Source: Mycolicibacterium crocinum (GTDB lineage: Bacteria > Actinomycetota > Actinomycetes > Mycobacteriales > Mycobacteriaceae). From it: DNA of 64,000 nucleotides. The notes below the pieces were generated by a model. The model did not search any database. It worked only from the letters and a program-made list of their open reading frames with translations, and was not told where the DNA came from. The stretch covers positions 682,001 through 746,000 of the forward strand of contig NZ_CP092362.2 of assembly GCF_022370635.2 (NCBI RefSeq). The letters run 5' to 3'. This document shows positions 27,397 to 35,888 of this stretch, piece after piece. A program made the translations under genes and the position numbers. Every line of letters starts with the position of its first letter. Position 1 is the stretch's first letter.

Positions 27397-27425
27397 ATTC
27401 GGGACGCGGCCGAACCGGCTCTTGC

Positions 27426-27451
27426 AAAGATACGTTCCGGTCGGTATGTTT
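27426..27451. promoter_or_regulatory. Operator-like dyad upstream of the catabolic operon
   Basis: The core at 27430-27447 is ATAC-GTT-CCGG-TCG-GTAT, perfectly symmetric in its fixed positions, with flanking AAA and TTT extending the dyad to 26 bases. It is 49 bases ahead of the thiolase ATG. It matches the dyad ahead of the second tetR. Confidence 0.7.
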
Positions 27452-27500
27452 CTGGAATCGCGTCGCACCGATGCCAGTGACGCCGGAAGAAGGAGTGGTG

Positions 27501-28691
27501 ATGGCGAACAGAGTGTTCGTGATCGGCGTGGGTATGACCAAGTTCGAGAAGCCTGGCCGCCGGGAGGGGTGGGACTACCCGGAAATGGCGCAGGAGGCCG
27601 GCAGCAAGGCGATCGAGGACGCCGGAATCGACTACGGCCACATCGATCAGGCTTTCGTCGGCTACGTCTACGGGGAATCGACGTCCGGGCAGCGTGCACT
27701 CTACGAGTTGGGGATGACCGGCATTCCGGTGGTCAACGTCAACAACAACTGCTCGACCGGATCGACGGCGCTTTACCTTGCCGCGCAATCCATTCGCGGC
27801 GGACTAGCCGAGTGCGCGCTGGCCCTTGGCTTCGAGAAGATGCAACCGGGGTCGCTGGGTTCGACATTCAACGACCGCGCGCAGCCCATGGAGAACCACT
27901 TCCTGGCGCTTGCCGAGATATCCGAGGTTCTGTTCCCGCCGGCACCGTGGATGTTCGGTGCTGCGGGTCGTGAGCATATGAAGGAATACGGTTCCACCGC
28001 AGAGCATTTCGCCAAGATCGGCTACAAGAACCACCGGCATTCGGTGAACAACCCCTATGCGCAGTTCCAAGAGGAGTACAGCCTCGAGGACATCCTCGCC
28101 GCGCCGATGATCTACGACCCGCTGACCAAGCTGCAGTGTTCGCCCACATCGGATGGCTCAGGCGCGGCGATCCTGGCGTCCGAGGCATTCGTCGACCGGC
28201 ACGGCCTGGTGGGGCAGGCCGTCGAAATCGTCGGTCAGGCGATGACCACCGACTTCACCAACACATTCGACGGAACCTGCAAGGCGCTGATCGGCCACCA
28301 CATGAATGTCGAAGCGGCACGGCGGGTTTACGACCAAGCGGGTCTTGGCCCCGATGACTTCCAGGTCATCGAACTACACGACTGCTTCAGCGCCAATGAG
28401 CTGCTGCTCTACGAAGCCCTCGGCCTGTGTGGCGAAGGTGAAGCCCCCAAGCTCATCGACGCCGGCGACACCACGTATGGCGGCCGCTGGGTGGTCAATC
28501 CGTCGGGTGGCTTGATCTCCAAAGGTCATCCCCTCGGTGCCACCGGTTTGGCGCAATGCGCGGAGCTGACCTGGCAGCTGCGCGGCACCGCGGACAAACG
28601 GCAGGTGTCGGATGTGACTGCCGCCCTGCAACACAACATCGGCCTTGGCGGCGCGGCTGTCGTGACCGCCTACCAGCGCGCTGAGCGCTGA
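27501..28691 (+). CDS. SCP2/lipid-transfer-type thiolase
   Basis: 396 residues from the ATG at 27501, preceded by GAAGGAG; an upstream in-frame ATG lacks a ribosome site. The thiolase nucleophile is Cys84 in [11 protein letters not shown], the C-terminal active-site His is His343 in GHPLGATG, and HDCFSANE carries the other conserved His-Asp-Cys block. This is the Ltp/SCPx thiolase-like group, which acts on branched, sterol side-chain or aromatic acyl-CoA. It is the first gene of the nine-gene catabolic operon. Confidence 0.9.
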   Translation: MANRVFVIGVGMTKFEKPGRREGWDYPEMAQEAGSKAIEDAGIDYGHIDQAFVGYVYGESTSGQRALYELGMTGIPVVNVNNNCSTGSTALYLAAQSIRGGLAECALALGFEKMQPGSLGSTFNDRAQPMENHFLALAEISEVLFPPAPWMFGAAGREHMKEYGSTAEHFAKIGYKNHRHSVNNPYAQFQEEYSLEDILAAPMIYDPLTKLQCSPTSDGSGAAILASEAFVDRHGLVGQAVEIVGQAMTTDFTNTFDGTCKALIGHHMNVEAARRVYDQAGLGPDDFQVIELHDCFSANELLLYEALGLCGEGEAPKLIDAGDTTYGGRWVVNPSGGLISKGHPLGATGLAQCAELTWQLRGTADKRQVSDVTAALQHNIGLGGAAVVTAYQRAER

Positions 28692-28717
28692 CACTGCAGA
28701 CGAAAGGAAACATCTTC

Positions 28718-29158
28718 ATGGGACACATCGAAGCGACACGTGAGCTGGCTGCCAGCCCGGAAGCGCTGTGGGACATCATCTCCAACCCGAACACCTGGGG
28801 TCAGTGGTTCACCGTTCACGACAAGTGGCTCGACGAGCCACCGGCCACTCTGACCGCGGGAGCCCGGCTGACCGCCAAGATCGTCATGCTCAACATGGCG
28901 AACAAGATCGAATGGGCGGTGAAATCCGTCGACGCTCCGACGAGCCTGGCGCTCGGAGGTACCGGAATGGCCGGCGTGAAGGCTGATTTCAGGTTCACCA
29001 TCGAGCCGGTCGGCACCGGATCGCGTTTCACTGTCTCAGGGGACTTCGAAGGCGCGCTGGTCAAGGGTGCGCTGGCCAAGGCGGTCGAGAAGGACGGCGC
29101 CAAGCAGCTGGACAAGACACTGGCCAAGCTCGACGAGCTGGCCTCGGCAGCCGTCTGA
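28718..29158 (+). CDS. SRPBCC-fold protein (polyketide cyclase/dehydrase-like)
   Basis: 146 residues with the START/SRPBCC opening GHIEATRELAASPEALWDIISNPNTWGQW and a long C-terminal helix. It binds a hydrophobic ligand in a cavity; whether it is a catalyst or carrier is not evident. It lies 26 bases after the thiolase, with an AAAGGAAA-type ribosome site, and its TGA is followed at once by the ATG of the MaoC gene (TGACATG). Confidence 0.82.
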   Translation: MGHIEATRELAASPEALWDIISNPNTWGQWFTVHDKWLDEPPATLTAGARLTAKIVMLNMANKIEWAVKSVDAPTSLALGGTGMAGVKADFRFTIEPVGTGSRFTVSGDFEGALVKGALAKAVEKDGAKQLDKTLAKLDELASAAV

Positions 29159-29159
29159 C

Positions 29160-30026
29160 ATGACCGACACGCTGGAATTCGACGACTCGGGACTAGACAC
29201 CTGGACCGAGGACGACCGCTTCGAGGTGACCCGGGAACGCATCGCGGAATATGCTGCGGCCACCAACGATCCGATCGCCGCGCATCGGGCGGGGGATATC
29301 GCACCGCCGGTCTTCGCGATCGTCCCGGTCTTCGAGGCGATGATGATGCCGACAGTGGACGTGCTGCCGGTCGAGCTGGTGCCGAGAGTGGTGCACGGCG
29401 AGCAGGATTTCTTTTTCCACCGGTCGATCCGGCCGGGCGACAAGCTCGTCTCGCGGGGCAAGATGATCGGATACGAGGGCCTCGACAATGGCACTCGTGC
29501 AGCGATTCTCGTCGAATGCCGCACCGAGGACGGCGAGCTCGTCAACGAGCAGTACGTGACCTGCTTTGTGCGAGGGTTCAACGCCGGCAAGAAGATCGGC
29601 ACCTTGACCCCGTCTCACAAGTTCGACGAAGGGTTACGGTCGAACGCGCCGATCGCGAAGGTGAGCCAACACGTCGACCTCGACCAGACGTTCCGGTACT
29701 CGCCCGCCTCGGGCGACCCGATGCCGATCCACCTCGATGAGGAGGTGGCCCGCGATGCCGGCCTGCCGGGCATCATCGCGCACGGTCTGTGCACGATGGC
29801 GTTCACCTCCTGGGCCGTACTGACCGAGGTGGCCGGCTCGGACGTCACCCGACTCAAGCGGCTGGCGGTGCGGTTCTCGAAGATGGTGCTCCCCGGCGAT
29901 GACCTCGAGACCCGGATCTGGAAGCAGTCGAGCGCCGACGGTGTGACGACGTACGCCTTCGAAAGCGGCCGGGCCGCCGCCGGCGAACTGGCGATCACCG
30001 ACGGCCTCGCCGTCATCGCCGACTAG
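29160..30026 (+). CDS. Double-hotdog MaoC-type enoyl-CoA hydratase
   Basis: 288 residues; start taken at the ATG right after the SRPBCC stop. The N-terminal hotdog is degenerate; the C-terminal one holds the hydratase motif YSPASGDPMPIHLDEEVARDAG, where the Asp and His of GD-x-x-P-I-H are present but the usual Asn of GDxNP is Met. It is expected to hydrate trans-2-enoyl-CoA to 3-hydroxyacyl-CoA, the step after the acyl-CoA dehydrogenase of the same operon. Confidence 0.85.
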   Translation: MTDTLEFDDSGLDTWTEDDRFEVTRERIAEYAAATNDPIAAHRAGDIAPPVFAIVPVFEAMMMPTVDVLPVELVPRVVHGEQDFFFHRSIRPGDKLVSRGKMIGYEGLDNGTRAAILVECRTEDGELVNEQYVTCFVRGFNAGKKIGTLTPSHKFDEGLRSNAPIAKVSQHVDLDQTFRYSPASGDPMPIHLDEEVARDAGLPGIIAHGLCTMAFTSWAVLTEVAGSDVTRLKRLAVRFSKMVLPGDDLETRIWKQSSADGVTTYAFESGRAAAGELAITDGLAVIAD

Positions 30027-30053
30027 AGCTGAAAAAACCTACAGGAGAAGACA

Positions 30054-30926
30054 ATGGGAATTCTGGACGGACGCGTTGCCGTCATCACCGGTGCCGGCCG
30101 CGGGATAGGCCGCGAGCACGCACTGCTGTTCGCCCGTGAGGGCGCCCTCGTGGTAGTCAACGATCTGGGTGGTTCGAACACCGGTGAGGGTGCCGATTCC
30201 GGGCCGGCACACGAGGTGGTCGCGGAGATCACCGCCGCGGGTGGCCGGGCGGTCGCCAACGGCGACAACATCGCCAGCTGGGCGGGTGCCAAGAGCCTCG
30301 TACAGCAGGCGATCGACGAGTTCGGCCGCCTCGACGTGCTGGTGAACAACGCCGGCATTCTGCGCGACGCGTTCATCGCCGGAATGGACGAGGCGCAGTG
30401 GGACGCCGTGGTCACCGTGCACCTCAAGGGCCACTTCGCGATGTTGCATCACGCGTCGGAATATTGGAAGGCTCAGTCGAAGTCCGGCGAGCAGCCGATG
30501 GCTGCAGTGATCAACACCGCGTCGGGATCCGGGCTCACCATCCCGAACGCGGGCCAGGCCAACTACGGTGCGGCCAAGGCGGGCATCGCGGCGCTGACCC
30601 TGATCGCGGCCGAGGAGTTGGAGCGCTACGGCGTACGGGTGAACGCGATCGCCCCCATCGCCCGCACGCGCCTCACGCTCGCTACGCCGGGAATGGGCGC
30701 GCTGATGGCCGAACCGGAGGACGGCGGACTGGATCTGTTCGCGCCGGCCAACATCTCGCCGCTGGTCGCCTACCTCGCCAGCGAGAAGTGCCCGCTCACC
30801 GGCCAGGTGTACGCAGTGCAGGGTGGCGCCATCTCCTTGTTGAAAGGGTGGCACGACGTGGAGACCATCGAGACCGACAAGGTCTGGGAGATCGACGACA
30901 TCGCCGCACGTCTGCCGGGGGCCTGA
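30054..30926 (+). CDS. SDR 3-hydroxyacyl-CoA dehydrogenase (17-beta-HSD4-like)
   Basis: 290 residues with TGAGRGIGREHA near 13-24, VLVNNAGILRD, NTASGSGLTIPNAGQANYGAAKAG (Tyr-x3-Lys) and a C-terminal extension. The NDLGG motif after strand 2 is typical of the peroxisomal multifunctional-enzyme type 2 dehydrogenase group, which oxidises 3-hydroxyacyl-CoA. An AGGAGA ribosome site precedes the ATG. It supplies the third step of the beta-oxidation module. Confidence 0.88.
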   Translation: MGILDGRVAVITGAGRGIGREHALLFAREGALVVVNDLGGSNTGEGADSGPAHEVVAEITAAGGRAVANGDNIASWAGAKSLVQQAIDEFGRLDVLVNNAGILRDAFIAGMDEAQWDAVVTVHLKGHFAMLHHASEYWKAQSKSGEQPMAAVINTASGSGLTIPNAGQANYGAAKAGIAALTLIAAEELERYGVRVNAIAPIARTRLTLATPGMGALMAEPEDGGLDLFAPANISPLVAYLASEKCPLTGQVYAVQGGAISLLKGWHDVETIETDKVWEIDDIAARLPGA

Positions 30927-30928
30927 TC

Positions 30929-32185
30929 ATGATCGAATGGTCGGACACCGACATCATCATGCGCGACACCGTGCGGGAATTCATCGCCAAGGAGATCCGG
31001 CCGCATATCGAGGAGCTCGAGGACGGAAGCCGGTCACCGTATCCGATCGCGCGAAAGCTGTTCAGCGATTTCGGTCTTGACGTGATGGCCGCCGAAGCGG
31101 TGAAGACGATGCTGGATCGGGAACGCGCGAAGGCGGAGTCTCGTGACTCGGCGCCGTCGAAGTCCAAGGGTGCGGGGCTGGGTGAGCTTGGCGCTCAGGC
31201 CTCGATGGCCGCCGTCCTGGTGACCGAACTCGCCGCGGTGAGTATCGGTCTGCTGTCCACCATCGGCGTCAGTCTCGGCCTTGGCGCCTCGACGATCATG
31301 TCGCGCGGGACGCTGGCGCAGAAAGAACGTTGGCTGCCCGAACTGATGACACTGGAGAAGATCGCGGCATGGGCGATCACCGAGCCCGACGCAGGTTCCG
31401 ACGCCTTCGGTGGCATGAAAACCTATGTGCGGCGCGATGGCTCGGACTATCTCCTCAACGGCCAGAAGACATTCATCACCAACGGCCCGGACGCCGATGT
31501 CATCGTGGTCTACGCGAAGCTGGACGAGGGCCCGGGTTCCGACGTCGACAAGCGTGACCGGCCCGTGCTCACGTTCGTCCTCGATGCCGGCATGCCTGGG
31601 CTGACCCAGGGCAGGCCGTTCAAGAAGATGGGCATGATGTCCTCGCCGACCGGCGAGCTGTTCTTCGACAACGTCCGGCTCGGGCCCGACCGGCTGCTCG
31701 GCGAGACCGAACAGCACGGCGGGGGTGATGGTCGCGACAGCGCCAGGGCCAACTTCGCCGGGGAGCGGATCGGCATCGGGTTGATGTCACTGGGCATCAT
31801 CAACGAGTGTCACCGGCTGTGTGTCGACTATGCCAAGACGCGCACCCTGTGGGGTAAGAACATCGGCCAGTTCCAGTTGATCCAGCTGAAGCTGGCGAAG
31901 ATGGAAGTCGCGCGAATCAACGTGCAAAACATGGTGTTCCAGACGTTGGAGGCACTCAGCCGTGGCCGGATGCCGTCACTGGCGGAAGCATCGGCCATCA
32001 AGCTCTACTCGTCTCAGGCGGCCACCGAGGTGGCGATGGAGGCCGTGCAGCTCTTCGGCGGCAACGGATACATGGCGGAGTACGGCGTGGAACGGCTTGC
32101 CCGTGACGCCAAATCACTGATGATCTATGCGGGCAGTAACGAGGTCCAGGTGACGCACATCGCCAAGGGACTGCTCTCGGCATGA
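30929..32185 (+). CDS. Acyl-CoA dehydrogenase with a shifted catalytic base
   Basis: 418 residues from the ATG just after the SDR stop. FAD and substrate motifs are WAITEPDAGSDAFG, MGMMSSPTGELFFDNVRLG and RTLWGKNIGQFQLIQ. Where most family members have the catalytic Glu in YEGT, this protein has Ala401 (MIYAGSNEVQ). A Glu at position 279 (FAGERIGIGLMS) sits where isovaleryl-CoA and long-chain acyl-CoA dehydrogenases carry their base. This suggests a branched or bulky acyl-CoA. An inserted Lys/Ser/Gly-rich loop is seen near residues 68-88. Confidence 0.87.
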   Translation: MIEWSDTDIIMRDTVREFIAKEIRPHIEELEDGSRSPYPIARKLFSDFGLDVMAAEAVKTMLDRERAKAESRDSAPSKSKGAGLGELGAQASMAAVLVTELAAVSIGLLSTIGVSLGLGASTIMSRGTLAQKERWLPELMTLEKIAAWAITEPDAGSDAFGGMKTYVRRDGSDYLLNGQKTFITNGPDADVIVVYAKLDEGPGSDVDKRDRPVLTFVLDAGMPGLTQGRPFKKMGMMSSPTGELFFDNVRLGPDRLLGETEQHGGGDGRDSARANFAGERIGIGLMSLGIINECHRLCVDYAKTRTLWGKNIGQFQLIQLKLAKMEVARINVQNMVFQTLEALSRGRMPSLAEASAIKLYSSQAATEVAMEAVQLFGGNGYMAEYGVERLARDAKSLMIYAGSNEVQVTHIAKGLLSA

Positions 32186-33006
32186 TCACCACCGGCACGG
32201 GTTGCTACGACGGCGTGCGCACCCGGGTCCTGTCGGTGGACGGTGACGGGCCGCCGATCCTGTTGTTGCACGGCTACGCGGATTCCGCCGACACCTGGCG
32301 GGCGGTGCTCGGTCAGCTCGAGGCCGCCGGCCGGTCGGCGGCCGCGGTCGACCTACCCGGATTCGGGTGGGCGGAGCGGCGAAGGCGCGGCCCGATGCTG
32401 CCACAGTTCGACACCTTCGTCGATGCGCTGCTCGACGACCGCGGGCCCGCCGTGCTCGTCGGGAACTCGTTGGGTGCGGCGACCGCGGTGCGCGCTGCGG
32501 CCCGTAATCCGGCCGCGGTGCAGGCGGTTTTGGCTCTCAACGACCCGCTCAACGCTCGCCACCTGCCGGCCCGGCTTGCCCGCGGCAGGCGGCTTCCTCC
32601 GCAGGTGTGGCACACCGCGGCAATGCTGCCGATTCCGGCGGGAGTGCTGCGGTGGGCGACCGGTAAGGCCGTCCGCCACATGCTGTACGGACCGGACGCC
32701 CTCGCCGACCCCGCCGTCGTCGCCCGATGGCGGCGCACAATCGGGGGTCCCGCGGCATTGGCAGCATTGGGCCGCTACGCATTCCAGTACGCGCACGAAA
32801 CAGCCGACGGGCATCGCGATCTGCAGATCACCTGTCCCGCAGTCGTCGCACACGGCGCCAGGGACCGGATCATTCCCGTCCACGCCAGCCGTACCCTGCA
32901 CCAGCAGATTGCGGGCAGCGCCCTCGTCGTGCTGCCACGCTCCGGGCATTGCCCGCAGCTCGACAACCCTCGCGAGGTCGTGCGACTGATCTTGGAGCTG
33001 GCATGA
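32182..33006 (+). CDS. Alpha/beta hydrolase
   Basis: 274 residues overlapping the previous stop by 4 bases. The oxyanion motif LLHGYADSADTW, the nucleophile Ser96 in VGNSLGAAT, the acid in AHGARDRIIP and the His in RSGHCPQLDNP form a full catalytic triad. A cap region lies between residues ~125 and 200. It may open an ester or lactone, or release CoA, in the pathway; the substrate is unknown. Confidence 0.87.
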   Translation: MITTGTGCYDGVRTRVLSVDGDGPPILLLHGYADSADTWRAVLGQLEAAGRSAAAVDLPGFGWAERRRRGPMLPQFDTFVDALLDDRGPAVLVGNSLGAATAVRAAARNPAAVQAVLALNDPLNARHLPARLARGRRLPPQVWHTAAMLPIPAGVLRWATGKAVRHMLYGPDALADPAVVARWRRTIGGPAALAALGRYAFQYAHETADGHRDLQITCPAVVAHGARDRIIPVHASRTLHQQIAGSALVVLPRSGHCPQLDNPREVVRLILELA

Positions 33007-34610
33007 CCGGACACCTGATAAACCTGCTGCGTGCCGTCGCGGTGTTACAACGCCGAGGACTGATCAACCTGGCCAACCCCGTCGACATGACAACTGCCGC
33101 AATGGCTCTGCGGCACTATGGATCGTTCGGTGGATTGGTCAGTTACACCGCCGCTCGCTATGGCGACTCACCTGCGCTGACCGATGAACGCGGAACGCTG
33201 ACCTTTCGTGAGCTAGATCAGATGTCCAACGCCGTGGCGCGGGTCTTGCTGACCCGCCGGCCCGGCCGCGACTTCACGATCGGCTTGCTCAACCGCGGCC
33301 ATCGCGGTGTGATGGTGGCCCTTGCCGCCGCCGGAAAGGCGGGCCTGCGAACGGTTCTGCTGAACACCGGGTTCGCGGGCCCACAGCTGCATGATGTGTG
33401 CGTACGCGAGCGAATCGGCCTTGTGCTCGCCGATGAGGAGTTCTGCGAGCTGTTGGCCGCGCTGCCGGATGGCGTGGATGTCCTGCTGAACTGGGCCGAG
33501 GACGGCGCCACTCGGCCCGTACTCGACGACCTGGCATCGAGCCACTCTGTCGACCCGATGCCCTATCCACTCCGTCCCGGTGGACTGGTGCTCCTGACCA
33601 GCGGTACCACCGGCACCCCCAAGGGTGCTCCACGTGACCGGATCAGCCCGGTTCAGTCCGCGCAACTTCTCGACCGTATTCCGTGGCCGGCGGGCAGCTG
33701 CTACGTCGTGGCGGCGCCACTGTTTCACGCCACCGGGTTGGCGACGACCACAGTCGGTTTGGCCCTCGGGAATCACATCGTGCTGGCCCGGCGGTTCGAC
33801 CCTTCGGTTGTTCTTGCCGCAACCGAGGAGCACCGGGCGGGTGCGATCGTTCTGGTCCCGACCATGCTCAGCAGAATCCTGGATCTCGGACCCGACGAGA
33901 TCGACCGGTACGACACCTCGTCGTTGCGGGTGATCTTCGCGGCCGGATCGGCGCTGTCGCCAGGTGTCTGCCGTCGCACGCTACTCACGTTCGGCGACGT
34001 GCTCTACAACCTCTACGGCTCGACGGAGGTCGCCACCGCCGCGGTGGCCACTCCCGCCGAACTCCGCGTGGCGCCGGGCACCGTCGGCCGTCCACCGGTC
34101 GGCTGCCGCATCGCGGCCTACGACGCGAACGACCGTCTGATCACCCGCCCGGGGGAGAGCGGAACACTGTATGTGTCCAGCGGCCTGAGCTTTTCGGGGT
34201 ACACCGACGGTGGCAGCAAGAGGGTCCTCGACGGCCTGATGTCCTCCGGTGACACCGGACACTTCGACGACCACGGCCTGTGGTTCGTCGACGGACGCGA
34301 CGACGACATGATTGTCTCCGGCGGAGAGAACGTCTATCCGATCGAGGTGGAGAATCTCCTCGGCGACCATCCCGCCATTGCCGAAGCCGCGGTGGTGGGT
34401 GCGCCGGACCCGGATTTCGGCCAGCGGCTCTGCGCCTTCGTCGTGGTCCAGGACGGCGCGGGTCTCGACGCCGACGCGGTGCGGGCCTATGTCCGCAATC
34501 GGTTGGCTCGCCACAAAGTCCCGCGGGACGTGGTGTTCCTCGACGCATTGCCCCGCAACGAGACGGGCAAGGTGCTCAAGCGAGATCTGATGGCCGGGGC
34601 CGCGGAGTGA
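33003..34610 (+). CDS. Acyl-CoA synthetase (AMP-binding, FadD-like)
   Basis: 535 residues; ATG overlaps the hydrolase stop. The ATP motif is LLTSGTTGTPKGA, followed by YNLYGSTEVA, SGDTGHFDDHG, GRDDDMIVSGGENVYP and the C-terminal PRNETGKVLKRDL with the catalytic Lys. The N-terminal ~35 residues precede the canonical start of the domain and may be a membrane-associating helix. It activates a carboxylic acid to acyl-CoA at the head of the pathway. Its stop overlaps the ALDH GTG. Confidence 0.9.
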   Translation: MTGHLINLLRAVAVLQRRGLINLANPVDMTTAAMALRHYGSFGGLVSYTAARYGDSPALTDERGTLTFRELDQMSNAVARVLLTRRPGRDFTIGLLNRGHRGVMVALAAAGKAGLRTVLLNTGFAGPQLHDVCVRERIGLVLADEEFCELLAALPDGVDVLLNWAEDGATRPVLDDLASSHSVDPMPYPLRPGGLVLLTSGTTGTPKGAPRDRISPVQSAQLLDRIPWPAGSCYVVAAPLFHATGLATTTVGLALGNHIVLARRFDPSVVLAATEEHRAGAIVLVPTMLSRILDLGPDEIDRYDTSSLRVIFAAGSALSPGVCRRTLLTFGDVLYNLYGSTEVATAAVATPAELRVAPGTVGRPPVGCRIAAYDANDRLITRPGESGTLYVSSGLSFSGYTDGGSKRVLDGLMSSGDTGHFDDHGLWFVDGRDDDMIVSGGENVYPIEVENLLGDHPAIAEAAVVGAPDPDFGQRLCAFVVVQDGAGLDADAVRAYVRNRLARHKVPRDVVFLDALPRNETGKVLKRDLMAGAAE

Positions 34611-35878
34611 ACGACCCGGCCGAAACGGTGAGCGGTGTCGTCGCTCAGCTGCGGGCGGGTTTGGAGATTCCCTACGTCATCGAGGCGATCAACTACCACA
34701 GCAGGCGAGCACCGCGATTGCTCGCCGACCGTCGTCCACGTCCCCACGGCATGCTCGCGATCACCAAGCGGCAGTTGATCATTCAACGTCCCTACCCGGT
34801 GGTCGGTGTCATCACGCCGTGGAACTTCCCGCTTGGCCTGTCGCTTCTGGACGCGGTGCCGGCGTTGCTGGCCGGCTGCGCGGTCGTGGTCAAACCGTCC
34901 GAACTGACCCCGTCGGCGGTGTCCGCGGCGATCGCCGGGTGGGCGGACATCGGTGCGCCGCACGTTCTCGATGTGGTGTGCGGCGGTGCCGAGCACGGGG
35001 CCGCGGTGGCCGACAGCGTCGACTTCATCCAGTTCACCGGGTCCGCGCGCACCGGACGCGCCATCGCGAGGGCAGCCGCGGAGCGCCTGGTGCCCTGTGC
35101 GCTGGAACTGGGCGGCAAGGACGCCATGATCGTGCTCGACGACGCGGACGTGAGCCGGGCCGCCAACGCCGCCGTATGGGGCGCGATGGCCAACTGCGGT
35201 CAGATGTGTGTGTCCGTCGAACGGGTCTACGTCGAGTCGGCGGTCTACGACGCGTTCGTATCCCACGTGGCGGCCAAGGCGGCCGCGTTGCGCAGCGGAG
35301 TCGACATCGGCACATTCACCAGCCCTGCGCAGGCGGCCGTCGTGCAGCGGCATCTCGACGATGCCCTCACCCGCGGGGCGACGGCCCTGGTCGGGGGTCA
35401 CCGCAGTGACGCACCGACGGTCCTCATCGATACCGACCACGCCATGCTGTGCATGACCGAGGAGACCTTCGGCCCGCTGCTGCCCGTCGTGCGCGTCGCC
35501 GATGAGGACGAAGCCGTGCGGCTGGCTAACGATTCTCGGTACGGCCTGTCCGCGGTGGTGTTCAGCGGGGACCGGCGTCGTGCCGAACGCGTCGCACGGC
35601 GGATCGACGCGGGCTCGGTCAACATCAACGACGTCTTCGCCAACCTGTTCACGCTGACCCTGCCGCAAGCCGGCTGGAAAGAATCCGGCCTCGGCGCGCG
35701 CGGCGGCAGCGATGCGGTGGCGAAATTCTGCAGACCGCAAGCGATCGTGAGCTCACGACTCGGCTTCACCCGCGAGCTCACCTGGTACCCGTACACCCCG
35801 CTGCGCCGAGCGATCATGCGGTGGGTGTCGCGGTTGATCGGCGCACGAGACGTGCGACGCCGGTTCGGATGGAGATGA
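34607..35878 (+). CDS. Aldehyde dehydrogenase, short N-terminus
   Basis: 423 residues from a GTG overlapping the previous stop. Motifs are GVITPWNFPLGLS near residue 68, FTGSARTGRAIA, ELGGKDAMIV (Glu167) and the catalytic Cys201 in NCGQMCVSVERV; all are intact. These lie 80-100 residues earlier than in typical ALDHs, so the N-terminal segment is missing, while the basic tail (VSRLIGARDVRRRFGWR) is extended. It oxidises an aldehyde to an acid, perhaps the substrate of the ligase upstream. Confidence 0.85.
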   Translation: MNDPAETVSGVVAQLRAGLEIPYVIEAINYHSRRAPRLLADRRPRPHGMLAITKRQLIIQRPYPVVGVITPWNFPLGLSLLDAVPALLAGCAVVVKPSELTPSAVSAAIAGWADIGAPHVLDVVCGGAEHGAAVADSVDFIQFTGSARTGRAIARAAAERLVPCALELGGKDAMIVLDDADVSRAANAAVWGAMANCGQMCVSVERVYVESAVYDAFVSHVAAKAAALRSGVDIGTFTSPAQAAVVQRHLDDALTRGATALVGGHRSDAPTVLIDTDHAMLCMTEETFGPLLPVVRVADEDEAVRLANDSRYGLSAVVFSGDRRRAERVARRIDAGSVNINDVFANLFTLTLPQAGWKESGLGARGGSDAVAKFCRPQAIVSSRLGFTRELTWYPYTPLRRAIMRWVSRLIGARDVRRRFGWR

Positions 35879-35888
35879 GGGACGGCAG

